Source: Ficedula albicollis (Eukaryota > Chordata > Aves > Passeriformes > Muscicapidae). From it: DNA of 64,000 nt. The stretch lies in the NCBI RefSeq assembly GCF_000247815.1, contig NC_021680.1, positions 6,426,469 through 6,490,468 of the forward strand, read 5' to 3'. Below are positions 1-29,900 of this stretch, piece by piece; position 1 is the stretch's first letter; the number at the start of each line of letters is the position of its first letter. The position numbers and the translations under genes were made by a program. A model generated the notes under the pieces. The model searched no databases. It was not told the origin of the DNA and saw nothing but the letters and a program-made list of their open reading frames with translations.

Positions 1-180
1 TACTAATACAAATTTTTTAAAGCTTCAGGCCATTTTTGAGCACCTGAAACAATGGCATCATTTGTGTTTCTGTGTTTGAAAGAAAGAGGTCTTGAGTCAA
101 GAGAAATGGTGTTTTATTCCTGACTAAGACAATTCAAGCAGCTTTTGATGTTCCCTGAATTTCAGGTATACAAGACTTAC

Positions 181-16680
<16,500 letters not shown>

Positions 16681-16700
16681 TTGCAGGGCTGTTCCAGAGT

Positions 16701-16709
16701 CCTTATATA
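16701..16709 (-). promoter_or_regulatory. PRG4: TATA box of PRG4 promoter
   Basis: TATATAAGG on the minus strand, 33 bases before an ATG and about 40 before the exon 1 donor. Upstream are an inverted CCAAT word (16764-16768) and two TGACAG words (16767-16785), which resemble TGIF/MEIS sites. The box position is read from sequence; promoter use is inferred. Confidence 0.6.
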
Positions 16710-19141
16710 TTGCTTTGGAACTGTGCTGGGGTCAGGTAATTAGGCAGCTTGTTAAACACACCACCAATGACAGCTCATGACAGCAAACTTTCCACAGGGC
16801 TTGGAAGAGGGCCCGGATGACTAGACTAACACAACATCTGGAAAATACTCCCATTAAGAAAAACTAAATAGGAACTTACTAGTCAAAACACATTTTGATT
16901 ATTGAGAGAAATGAACAAATTGTCCTCAATGCAGCTGGAAGGCATTAGAGAGTATTGCAGAGCAATAAAAAATCATCACAGGCAAATGCTGAGTGTATTT
17001 TCTTTCCTGTCAAATGGAGCTTAGGTGACAGTAGCCTGAAATTATGCAGTTTTATCTGCTACTGATGGTGTATCTTCTCCAAAAAGTTGTGAGAGCTATT
17101 TCATACAGACAGAAGTAATTCCCCTCTTGCACTGAATATTTTGTATTTTCCCCTGAACTGAATGGAAACGCTGCCAAGGCATTGGCTAGAAATCAAAGAA
17201 TTGAGTCAAATCTCAAAGTTATTGAACATATGATATGTAAGACATCAAAAATGAATGAAAGAGCCCTTAATTGTTTTAATGGTCTTTGTGTTCATTGGTT
17301 CCAGATTCAGGATAGTGGAAATGGTCATTTGTAACTCTCAGAGCTAAAGGAGGTTTTAACTGAAACTTTTGTAGTCCTGACTCTTGGGCTTTGGGAGGAA
17401 TTTTTTATTCAGAAATCATACTAAAGGACAGGGAATTTTAGTACTTCTCCTTTATATTATTACTTGAGTCCCAAAGTAGTTTTGCTAACCCAAAATAATA
17501 AATATGGTATAGTACACATTGATCCCAGTTGTGGAAGAGACTTCAAATGAGAATGAGTCTCTTAAGGAAAATAATGCAGAATAGGAGTGAGTTTAAACAT
17601 GTGTTTGAATGTTTCCCTCACTTGGTTCATTGACTGTACAGCTTTAGTGTTTTTATGCTAGAATTTCTAATTTCTGTATTATCACAATAGAGAGATTTTC
17701 ATTCAGTCTTTTTGCATTGTGTGCAGATGGAATAACTATTTACTTCAACTAAATGGAGTTAACTATTACTCTACTTTGTGGAAAAGGGGAAACTGAGTTT
17801 TTATGGAGTTTATTCAAGGTCATACAAAAAGAAATGTATATTACATATCATTATAATAAGAGTTTCAGGGCTGTCTTTAGTGGACTATGACCTTGGTAAA
17901 GAAACCCCAGCTTGGGTAGAATGGTGTCTATCTATGATTATTTGAAGCCTGGGGAAGAAGTACTTGTTAAGTAGCCAAATAGGATCAGCATAATGAGAGG
18001 TTTTGTAGAAAAGGACTGAAATCCTTATAACTTAATTAATTTATAATTTAGTCAAGCAAATAATTGAAGGCTAAATTAATGAGTGTATCCTTACTTTGAG
18101 ATCCATGACATGGAGGAGATCTGTTGTCTTTTCCATCAGTTCACAGCTGGTGCAGCTGTTATATTGGCTGGCTACCTGAGGTGAATGACTCAATAAAAAG
18201 AAACATAACTTCAAAATTATTATCATTTTTCTCTTAACATGCCAGGGCTCAACTGGGTCATACAATTAGGTACATATACAATTGAAATATAGGTAGTTAT
18301 GACTGGCTGCTACATTGTGTTGTGGATGTTCCTTTTGGTAGGATTGTATTGTTTCATTTCTCTTCTGAATTGAAGTTTTGGGTTGTTAGAGGTCACATGG
18401 GGTTGCAAAGTTTGAGTGAAAAGAATTTCATAAGTGGATCAATAGGCTGTGAAGAGCACCTAAGACACCTTTAAGCTGTAGTGTCACTGTGGCATTGGGA
18501 TGGGTTATCAGACAACACTCAGGTGAGGGCTGATCCTGACCAGCTTTTGCTGGTCTTCCCTTTGTTTTTAGGCATGGATTTTGAAATCCTGCTTTAAATT
18601 ATTGTTATGGATTCTTGTAGGTGGCAAGGAAAGCTCTCAGGGCACGTGTGCTGGGCAGAGTGTGCCACTGCTGCTGTGCCCAGGTTGGAGTGCCAAGGAG
18701 AAGGGCCCGGGGAGGAGCTGGGAGCTCTATCCCAAACAGATATAATATAGGGAAAGTACAAAATGTTCCATTTCTTTCTTTTGATTTCAGCTGCCTTTAG
18801 TGAAACAAGTCTCATTACATTCCTGATGAGTAAATAAGAATACATGACTTCACCAGCATTTTAATTTGTCTTAAAGCAGAACATGGGATCTAATAGTGTG
18901 GTTAGTCACTCCAATCAAAAAGAGAGAATCTTATTTTTATCTTATTTTTATCTTATTTTTATTGCTTCACTTGGATATCAGCTGGCCAGTCATTTAATTT
19001 GGCAAGGCTTTCAGGCAGCATAAACCCTTCATCAAACCTTGGCATGTGTATCCAAAATCTTATCTTTGCTTCCAACTTTCCTAGCAGATTGCATTTCTTA
19101 AAAAATAAGAGGTTAAAAAAAAAAAAAAAAAAAGCCTTTCC

Positions 19142-19636
<495 letters not shown>

Positions 19637-19875
19637 AAAAAAAAAAAAAAAGCCTTTCCTTACAAACCGTGCTTTCAGCACAATTGCTGTTATTTTTTAT
19701 TTCTGAATGAACAGATTCATTACACTGATGCCATGACCCAGTGGTGCCTTTTCAGGCCTTGGCTTTTCCACAAGCTCATCCAACATTTTATGGTTGTGCT
19801 TTGGGGATGTGATCATATCTACTGGGATCACATGGAAAATATAAGTCAGTTAAATCCCATACAACAGTTGTTGGA

Positions 19876-20020
19876 ACGATCTGGGCCTGGTCTGACAGAG
19901 CCTTACTGCTTTTTCAGTTCCATCATTGATCCCCTTTGTAAACCCATGACGATCTGGGCCTGGCCTGACAGGGCCTTACTGCTTTTTAAGTTCCATCATT
20001 GATCCCCTTTGTAAACCCAT
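19876..20020. repeat. 73-base tandem duplication, two copies
   Basis: Copies begin acgatctgggcctgg at 19876 and 19949 and run to gtaaacccat. They differ at several bases. Confidence 0.85.
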
Positions 20021-20708
20021 CAGGATCTTCAAAATATCCTGTGATTTTCAGATGAACACTGAGTTACCTTGGGTGCTCTGAGTCCCTGTGAGGACTCAGG
20101 AAGAGCTGCTGGGGTCCCAGCAGAAGTGGCACAGACAAACTGAGCTGAGCAAGAGGAAAGGAAAAAGATGTTTGGAGTAGTGTTGGCCTGTTAAATACTC
20201 ACTGATTAGTGAACCCTTAGTTGACGTAAAAGGAATCATAGAAGGAATGTACTTGAAAGTCAAGTGAGAATGCTGAAGGTCTCACTGAAGTTACTAAGAA
20301 AAATTACCAAGAAAACTTCTGGTCTTGCAGGAAGGACTGATTGACTGACTGACTGACAGGGTTGGGGTCTTGGAGGGGCAAGGAAGGGAATGGTGTAGAG
20401 GAGGTGATGCCTTCATGTGGGAAACGTAGGATTACAACTCAGGGACAACTGATAATTGATCAAAGGTGCTTCCTTGTCTTGCCTTCTACAGTCTGTCACT
20501 TTCTTCCATGCACAACTGGTTATCTTTCACTGACATTTTATCTGATTGTGGGGGGAAAAAAACCACAGAATAAAAAAGAAGTTGATTTGAAAGAGCACCT
20601 CTGATTTTTAAGACAGAGGAATATTACCACCCTAGCTTTTCCATGGTTTACAAATAGCAGTAGTACTGTGATGAATTCTGCTGCACCAAGGCTCAAAATG
20701 TTCACATA

Positions 20709-20849
20709 CAGCTGATGTAAATACAGATTTATCGTATTTCCAATTCTGAAAAAGGTGAGAAAATTTTTTAAAAGTCTCATCCAGCTGATGTAAATACAGA
20801 TTTATCGTATTTCCAATTCTGAAAAAGGTGAGAAAATTTTTTAAAAGTC
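20709..20849. repeat. 73-base tandem duplication, two copies
   Basis: Copies begin cagctgatgtaaatac at 20709 and 20782 and end in ttttttaaaagtc. They are almost identical. Confidence 0.87.
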
Positions 20850-22098
20850 GTAAATGGAGAGGAAAATATGACTTAGATATTATATTTGTTCTCACAGAAA
20901 TCTCAGGCAAGCCCAAGATGATAGGTGGAAGATGGATAGATTCTGCAGTTTTGTGTTATTTTTATAGTACTACCAATATCAGTAGCAGAAATCTTTTTAT
21001 TCCAGAAAAGCTTTTAAACTCGGTATAGATGCAGACATCATGGAACATCTTGAAGAGCAGGAGGAGGAGAAGCAGATTTGCTGGCTGGCTATATCTGTGG
21101 ATGTAATAGATTTTTCTGGAGCCTTGGCCATAAGAACATCACTTTATAGTTGATATAATATTTCTCAATGGGTCCTCACAAGTTTTTCTAAAATAATTAT
21201 GCTAGAGCGTGACTTTATCTGAGCTAGACTGGAATCTTGTTTTATGTGAAATCTGTGCTCTGATTCATACAACAGGGTAGACTTAGTGGCAGAAAATTAC
21301 TGGGAAAAATCTTTTGGGGAATGTCTGGCAGAACAGGACCTCATTAAATAAGAAATGTTCAACTTTTCTTTCTTTTCTCCTACAGGAATTTTTCCTCTCT
21401 GGGCCTAGTGAAATGGTTATAGATTTGAATACAGATAGCTGATAAAAGTGAGTACTGTCTCATAAAAAATGTCTCACAAAATTAAATGTATTTCATATTG
21501 TTTGTTCTTTTATTCATGTAGTGTATAGACTACTTCTATTGAATCAATATACCATTAGCTGCAAGAAAACAAGAGATTTAACAATAGTAAGAAAAAAAGT
21601 CAAGCAACATTTGATTAATATAAAGGATAGCCCAGGATATGAAGAATGAAGAAAATGAACATGAGAAAGGTAAACATAGGAGAGCAAGAAGTTATATATG
21701 TCTGTCTGTAATGTAGGAAGTTATGTTTAGTAGTTAAACCAGAATTCTCAGTTCAATTTGTAGGAGCTGAATTAGCACTGGCTCCTGGAAATCTTGAAAA
21801 TGAAAGATGCAAACAATTCTTTCAGTTTAGTTATGTCATTATCCCTTCAGGACAGATGGCTCCCAGAAGCAGTCACCATTTTTCATATGGCTGACAACAC
21901 CCTCAGTTTGGCAAAAGAGCAGTGACAAGGTGTCAGACACGATTTTTCAGACTTGGGATGAAGTAGTTTTCTTGTAACATGAAGAATCATCTTTCTTAGA
22001 CATCACACTCAGGCTACTATAAATAATTATTTTAACACATTTTCAAGCTTTCACTTCTTATGTACTCATGCAAAAATAATCTGTTTGAATGTGTATAT

Positions 22099-22205
22099 GC
22101 AAGGGGAAAATCTTCCTGGATCAGCATAATTGTAAAGAAGAGTGAGGAGTTTGCAAGGGGGAAAATCTTCCTAGATCAGCATAATTGTAAAGAAGAGTGA
22201 GGAGT
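22099..22205. repeat. 54-base tandem duplication, two copies
   Basis: Copies begin gcaagggg at 22099 and 22153 and contain gatcagcataattgtaaag. One base is substituted and one G inserted. Confidence 0.85.
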
Positions 22206-23000
22206 AGATTTTAATGTATGCAGCTCTGAGAAGAGTTTTTTTTTCTTTTTCGGAACTTTTCTGCTGTTGCTTGACTTCAGAGTGAGAACTGAATAGTAAC
22301 TTCTCATGTACCTTCAAGAGGAAGCTCTCAAAGGTCAAATAACAAGCTCCTGTACAAAAAACTCTCCTGGCACTATTGAATACTGCATATTAGAGGCATT
22401 GGAGAAAGCTTTGGTTAAAGCTTCCAGAGGCTCGTGGAACCTGCTTTCTTTGTTACTGTAAACATTATTTTGCAGGAACCTGAATTATTCCTGTGAAATT
22501 TTCAGTACTTCTGTCTATTCAGATTCTATTGCTTGTAAGACACCTACAGTGAACAAGGGTTGCCTGGGTGTTTGGCAGAGTGAATTGTCTCAGCATGATA
22601 AATCCCCTTTTCTCTGGCAGAGGTAAAGATATTTAAAACATGAGAAAATGTTTATTTCCCCTTCAGTTTCACTGACCTTTGAAATTGTTGTATTCTCTTT
22701 TAAATGCTTTCAACATGAACTCTACCTCTAAAAGATCAGTTTTCTTCTCAGACCTCCTGCAAGAGTTACACAAGCACAGCATGATTGCAGCAGCTCCAAG
22801 CAGGGCACTGTGGCTCAGCAGCTCTGAGTTTGTACTTCAAATATAACAGCAATTTTATGTCTACAAATGAAACTATGGCAAATATGTAAATTATTCAGCA
22901 GGGCTGTGTTATACCAGAGGTTGTGCAGTGCTGATCTGATGCAGGACTGATCTGCAGCAAAGGCAAAATTATTGACCTTAACTGATGAGGGAAAATAAAA

Positions 23001-23083
23001 TTTAAAAAACCCCCAAGTTGTAGTTGTTATCCAGATATCTTTAAAAAAAAACCCCAAGTTGTAGTTGTTATCCAGATATCTTT
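23001..23083. repeat. 41-base tandem duplication, two copies
   Basis: The word ccccaagttgtagttgttat starts at 23011 and 23052 and is followed by ccagatatctt in each copy. Confidence 0.83.
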
Positions 23084-24051
23084 CTGATATATCAGGAAAT
23101 TTCTAGGCATTAGCTTCTGTTCTCCTATAATTAAGTCTTGGGTTAGAGCTGAGTATTAGGTTTTGGAAATCTAAAACTAAAAGCCCATGTAATTACCTTT
23201 GTCAAGGGCACCAGCATGGGTAGTAGGAGCTCCCGTCTGGCAGGGAGGGGCTTACCTCTCCTAAACAGTTCTCCTTCACAGCATGGACTGCCAGCACTCA
23301 CAGCTATTGGGGCTAGGGATGTGTACTAGTCCCCAAATCCTTCCTGAGGGGATGACTGTGCTGGGGTCAAGGTCAATCAAGCTTTGGAAAGATGAGCCTC
23401 TGTGGATTTTAAAGGAGTTGAAAGAGGGCTGGCAGCTTTTCTGTTCAAATGACTCATCCCCCTTCTAGACTTCAAATTAATTTTATGGTTTGAATTAAAG
23501 TTAGATTATAAGTCAGTGATTCAACTTTGTGGTGTTCAGTTTTAGGGAGGTGCCTGGCACGGCCCTGTTGCTCTCATTTACTGTAGAGATTGATCAATAT
23601 GCTGATATTACTAAGCATCTGTTTGGGCTCAGAGTCAGGGCTTCTGGTGTTGGAGCTCTGGCACTAGGAGGTTAAAAGGAGGGCTGACGGCTGACAAAGG
23701 TGTTAGCTTCTGCATATCATAGGAATTGATCTCTACAGTAAAACTCAGTTTGGGGTCTTCATAATATTAAAATTTATGGCTAACATTCAGTATATGCTTA
23801 GTAATAGAATTTCAGTGAAATTCTTTGATTTCTTTAAAGTTCAATTTGTATATTTCAGTTTCGGTCTAAGTTTTCAGAGATTTGTGTATTTCAGTTGCTT
23901 CACATTGCTGCTTTCATTTACTGTAGGGATTGGTTTTATTGTTGAGGTTAGCCTAAGGATGTGGGCTGGAGTCAATATTTGGGCTTCTACAGCCCAAAAA
24001 ATGTCAGCAGACATGACATGCCATGACCACAGCCTTCTATTTTACTTTTAT

Positions 24052-24135
24052 AGAGGTACTAATCTCTGCCTATAGGGAATATTAAATTTAACAAGAGGTA
24101 CTAATCTCTGCCTATAGGGAAGATTAAATTTAACA
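24052..24135. repeat. 42-base tandem duplication, two copies
   Basis: Copies begin agaggtactaatctctgcct at 24052 and 24094 and differ at one base (gaatatt against gaagatt). Confidence 0.85.
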
Positions 24136-25087
24136 ATTCAGCACATCAATATATACATTATCTGGGGATTGCAGAGATAGGATTAAAGTTAGGAGAAATC
24201 TAATCTGGTACTCAAGATCAGGGTTAGAGGATTTCAAATTAGGATTATGGAGCCCTCTGTGGTATAGATTTTTGGTCGTTGACATGTCTAAGTTTTAATT
24301 GGGGATTGCCTTTATGTTTAGTCTGACGTCCCAGAACTGGTTTTCTGGTGTACTTTACAGAGCTATAATTTGTACTGATGTCAACCTTTGGCTGTGAATA
24401 TGTGATATTTAAATATGTAATATTTTTTTACTGCATAGATGGGTATGTTATAGTCTAGTAAAACATTTAGGAAAATACAGTGTCAAAAATCCATTTTATT
24501 GATTGCTGTTACTGGTATTACTTATCCTACCAGGGCTTAGACTAAACCCATCACAAACTGTAGCCTTAATAACAGCCAGGGGAAAAAATCCTTGTAATGT
24601 TCCCAGAAAGAGAAAACTCTCCATCCCAGCTCATTCACCCTCATACAGAATATATGAACATGATGCATGTCTAGGAGCAGAATGTGGGCTACCAACTGCT
24701 GTGCTCTGGGACATGTTTAATCACCAGTCAGCAACAGGAAAAGACACCTTTCTCTTCCCCAAGGCGCAGGATGAGAGTGCAGGTGCATCTGACACACTTT
24801 TATACCTTGATTGGCATCACTGTCAAGGGAAAGGGAACTCCAAAGTCTGGCAACAGTTTCCTGTATTTTCTGTAGCTGACACCTGAGAATGAGTCTGTGT
24901 CACCAAACATGGCCTGCTCTGTTTCTGTCACAGTGTTCTCTGTGCTGATGGCTCTTTAACTCAACTTTTTGAGGGACTCTGAGCTGTAATGAGGACTGCA
25001 AGGAAAAGAAAATCTCTCCAGTAGAGAATGGAGCAATTTGGATCACTCTCTGATGGACTGACAGGTTTATAGCTAATACCTGCCTGC

Positions 25088-25146
25088 AATAAAAGCCTAG
25101 TTTGAAGAAAGACTATTAATAAAAGCGTAGTTTGAAGAAGGACTAT
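25088..25146. repeat. 30-base tandem duplication, two copies
   Basis: Copies begin aataaaagcctag at 25088 and aataaaagcgtag at 25118, each followed by tttgaagaa and gactatt. Confidence 0.8.
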
Positions 25147-25465
25147 TTCCCTTGTGAAGATTCCCTTTCTAGAATAGGCACTTTTTTGTTGGTTTGGGGT
25201 TTTTTGTTTTGGTTTGGTTTTTTGGTTCTTTTTTTTTGGTTTTTTTTTTTTTTTAACTCTTATCCCAAAAGGTTAGAACAGGCTTTGGATATCAGATTCT
25301 GATGTAAGGAGGGAGGTGCATTTGTAAAGGACGTGCTAGGAGAAGGTGTTTAAGGGAAGTAGCAGGTCATCCTTACAAGCTTCTCTCCTAACAAAGGAAA
25401 AGGAAGGTGTTTTGCAGCCAAACAAGAAAAAGTCCTTTCCCTCTGCACCTAACAATCTTGTTTCA

Positions 25466-25595
<130 letters not shown>

Positions 25596-25801
25596 CCATT
25601 CCCTCTGCACCTAACAATCTTGTTTCTGTACATCATCAGAGATGTATCTGGAGGATGGGACTTTTTACGGGCAGCCTTCTTTCAGTCACTTCAGAATGAG
25701 TCATATGTTTTTGTGACCAAAGCAGTTGGTTTGAAAATGAAAATTATAAGTAATGCACCACCCTTAAGACAATTCTATTCCTGAAAGATTGAGCTCAGAG
25801 C

Positions 25802-25920
25802 ATTGGCAACGTCCTTTGCTCAAAGGTGGTTTTCAGAAAATAAGAGAAGATCCTAGGGATTATTGGCAACGTCCTTTGAGCAAAGGTAGTTTTCAGAAAA
25901 TAAGAGAAGATCCTAGGGAT
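25802..25920. repeat. 60-base tandem duplication, two copies
   Basis: Copies begin attggcaacgtcctttg near 25802 and 25862 and end gatcctagggat. They differ at two internal bases. Confidence 0.86.
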
Positions 25921-26763
25921 GTTGGTAAAGAATATGGGTTGACATAAGCATGTTCGAACAAGAGAACATAATTTATCCTGTGTTTATGGGTGCTGTGCTG
26001 TGAGAAACAAATATCATAAAGGCTCAATTAGACTGGAAAGAAAAGAATTTGCATAACTATGATTGTATACAATAACTGCTGCTTAAAAGCGTGGCCTTCC
26101 AGAAATCCTGTCAGTAACAATATGACATTGCTAATTACTTCCTTTTCTACTGAGGAGTGAAAACCTTCAGCGTGGGGTGGAGGTACATGTGCCAAAATAC
26201 TGACAATGAACATTAGAGCCCCTGCTCTGCCTCTGCTTTAGTAAGTGATTCAGCCAAATTCTTGCTGCTGTTCCATGCAGGATATGAGAAATGAGCAGGT
26301 GGAGAGACAATTTATGGGAAAGCTCAGTGTAACAGCTTGCCAAAGCCAATGCCACAGAAACTTAATGACTATATGTGATGTGAAATACCAGTGAAAATGA
26401 ACTCTCAGATGAATGTGGGGGCCATGTGGGAAGAACAGCCCAAGGAAAGATCCTGCAATGGTCCTTTCCTGATACCTGATCATGGGTTCTTCTTCTGTCC
26501 TGAATACACTGAAAGGAAAAGGAGCTGAAAAGGGAAGCATCTTGGTCAGCCTTTCATGCTGAACTCAGTGGAAATTCAGATCTCTAGTTGTTTTAATTAA
26601 TCTTTTTTCCTTAATTCTTCAAGAATATAGCATACATTTCAACTAAGGATGTGCTCCAAACTCACCAGTGTGTTCAAGGGAACAGCAAGTCCTTCTAAGT
26701 GTTTAATGTAACTCTTAGATTAAAGTAATTTGATGTAACTGTGCTATGAACACCACATCTTCA

Positions 26764-26917
26764 AAATGATCCTCAGAATCCTTAAAGTGGACATCTACTA
26801 GAGGAAAAATTGCTAGAAAAGGTTTGAGGATGAAGAAGCCAAATGATCCTCAGAATCCTTAAAGTGGCCATCTACTAGAGGAAGAATTGCTAGAAAAGGT
26901 TTGAGGATGAAGAAGCT
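26764..26917. repeat. 77-base tandem duplication, two copies
   Basis: Copies begin aaatgatcctcagaatcc at 26764 and 26841 and end gaggatgaagaag. They differ at only a few positions. Confidence 0.87.
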
Positions 26918-29900
26918 AAAGCAGTGGGACTGCAGGCTCTCTGTCAAATTCTAGGAAATTAATTTCAGAATCGCCAAAAAGATGCAACTTTTATTTGTAG
27001 ATAAAGGGTTCCTGTGAAGACATTCTATCTTAATAAACCTGTTCTCGTGTGAAAGTATGAGTTTAAACTAGAAAGAGGTAAATTATAAATAGAGATAATG
27101 TGCTTCTCCCTGTGTTTTGAGCATGTTTGACCTTTTTAATGTGCTACATAGTCTCATCTGTTTCTATGAATATTTTTTAGCTCCCTTAAGCCTAGAGAAA
27201 GCTGAATTTGTAACTTTGGCTTGAGTAAAATTAGTTTTATAAACAAAGTGTTTCAGATATCACACATAAATATTTACATTCCCAAACCATTTGGGGCTTA
27301 CTTTTAATGCATTTTTACATACAAATACTAGAGCTGTGAGCACAGACTAGGTTAAAGGGTTTATTTCTGAAATAGAACACAGATAATATAATATTTTTCT
27401 AAGCTTATATCAGGCTCTGATGAAGCTTGAATATCAATTGTATCTACTTTGCACAAAATGAAGACCAAACAGGAAAGCTCAGTTATTTGCACTAATTTAT
27501 AAATGTGATGATAAATATTTCCTTGAGGACCTTGCAACAAGTAGCTACTTAAATAATCCTTAGAAAGGATCATTTAACTAGGAAAATTTCCTAAATTAGT
27601 TATTTATGTCAGTAAAATATATACGTAAAATAATAGATACTATTGGAATGTATTCCAGCTTATTACCTCTAAGTGAAAAGCCACAAAACATCCAAGCATT
27701 TTTTCCCCCATATAATAAATCTTAAACCTTAGGATGCTTTTAAATTCCCAGGAGTTTCACAGTGGTTTCAGAATATGTACAAATCCTGAATATTGTCTTG
27801 AGGCTTTGCTAAGATGGTTGTGGTGTTTCTTGAGGTGGAAAACATGAAGGACAGAGTGGCACTGTTATTGGACTATCCTGGTTCGTAGGTAGTGTCCATA
27901 TGGGATGAGCCCTTTTGTTTCTCCTCAAGTTTACTGAAATACGTATGAATATGAATACATATGAATATGAAGTGACTAGAGGGTGCACTGTGTCAGGGTG
28001 GCCTTGTGTTTTAACCAGCTGCATTATTAGATCCAGTGATAAATGGGGCTAGTTCAGGTGAATTTTTAATATGGCATTAATGAGAACTAAGCAGGAGGCA
28101 AGCTGAACGTGGGCAGTGAAGGTCAAGGAGGCGCTGGAAGGCATGAGCAGAGACTGAGAGGCTCTGGGCACTCAGAGTCCCTCAGTGTTGGCTTAGTTAT
28201 GTGCTGGTTTGTTTGGCCAGCAGGGTGTTGATGGGAATGGGCTGGGCCGCAGACACAGGACGTGAGAGAAGGAGGGTTTGGCGTCAGTGAGCAGCTACCA
28301 GCCGTGGGCAGCAGGCACTGCCTGGAATACACTCATGGAGGGGCTGGGAATAGCCCTCCCTGCCAGCAGATAGCCTTAAGTGTTTTTGTCTTTGGGAATC
28401 CTGAGGGATGGGGGAGATGGCTGTGGAATTTGCAAGGATTGCAGAAGTTTGGCACCATTTTCAGGTTGATGTTATATTCATAACATTCTGTTCCAGGGCT
28501 CTGGCTGGGGCTGATGACTCTGTGTTACCTCATGGCAACGCCCTGGTGCTCTGCTCCTAAAGGCTCGGGTTACTCAGTGAACTTCACTGTGTGGCCAGAT
28601 AAAACTCCCCCATTATTGTGAACACACTGTTCAAACTCTTCTGGTGACATTTAGACCAGCACAGTTCAGAAATTCAGGAGCCTGGATTCAGTGAAAGACC
28701 ATGGGCCTTGACTAATATTTTTAGACTGATACGGGATACTGTGAGCAGCTTTGGCTGCCTGAGCACAAGGTACTGAAAGTAAGACAAATGAGAAGAGGCT
28801 GCAATAATAAATAAAGTAATGGAAAGATGCAAGAGGAAAGCACAGAGGAGTTTATTTTGTTAATTCTAGCAAAGAAGGGCTTTGATTTCTGTGCGTAAAT
28901 ACCTCCAGGCAATAAGGATCTGGGGGATCAAGATGAAAAGGATTATTTGAACCTTTAGTTTAATAAAACCTTTAGCTAAAACAGCCAAAGTCCAATAATT
29001 TCAAGAACTTTGTGAGTAAGATTGCAGGAAATTAGAACAAGGTTCTTAAGCATTTTATCACTGAGACTTGGGGACGGCCTGCTGACCAAATGAGCTTTAA
29101 GCTGGAATTGGATGCATTTTTGAACAAAGTGAGAGAAGGATCTTGGTGGCAGGAGTTCCTTCCCAGTGTCCCTCCCTGTCTGCCCTCTCAGTCTGCATTG
29201 CTGTAAGAGCACAGTGAAGCTGAGGCTGTAGCAGGAACTGAGGTGGTTTTGGAAGGCTCTTGCTGTAAGACAGTAGAGCAGAGACAGTTATTTTGGAGAC
29301 ATTACTTCACTGTAAACAGATCTGATGTATTTCCATTTACTAAGTTGTCTATCACAGCCGTCTGTTGGAGTCTTCTTTGGGCAACCAGTAAAACCTTGCC
29401 ATTTCATAATTAATGGAGAGGCAACAACACTCATTTCCCAGCTTCCTGGCACTGCCAACTGCCAATGGCTCCAGTATTTTACTTCAGTCCTTCCTCTGCT
29501 AGGGTAATTCTGCTTTCTCAGTAGCTTGGGGTGAGAGGGGAGAAGGCCTCACTCACCCTTCTGAAATTTGTCCTTCCAAGTCCGTGAGTCCTGTCATTCA
29601 ATGATTGGTTTCTCTTGCTAACTGCGAAATTTAGGCAAATTTTGATGAGAGTAAGAATCAGAAAAATCACTCCAGTACTTGTAAAAGATAAGGTGTGTGG
29701 CATCTGCAGCTTTCTATGAATAAAACTGTGAAAAATATTCATTCCTGCTGCTCAACATCTTCCCAACCAGTGGTTTGTTTTAAGTGTTTTTAGTTTCAGA
29801 AGCAATGTTTAACTAGATAATTGTAGTTGCTGTTAGAGGATTTTGATCACCGTACTAGTTTGCCTTTTAACCCACTTTTGAAACCAAAGGTAAAATTTAA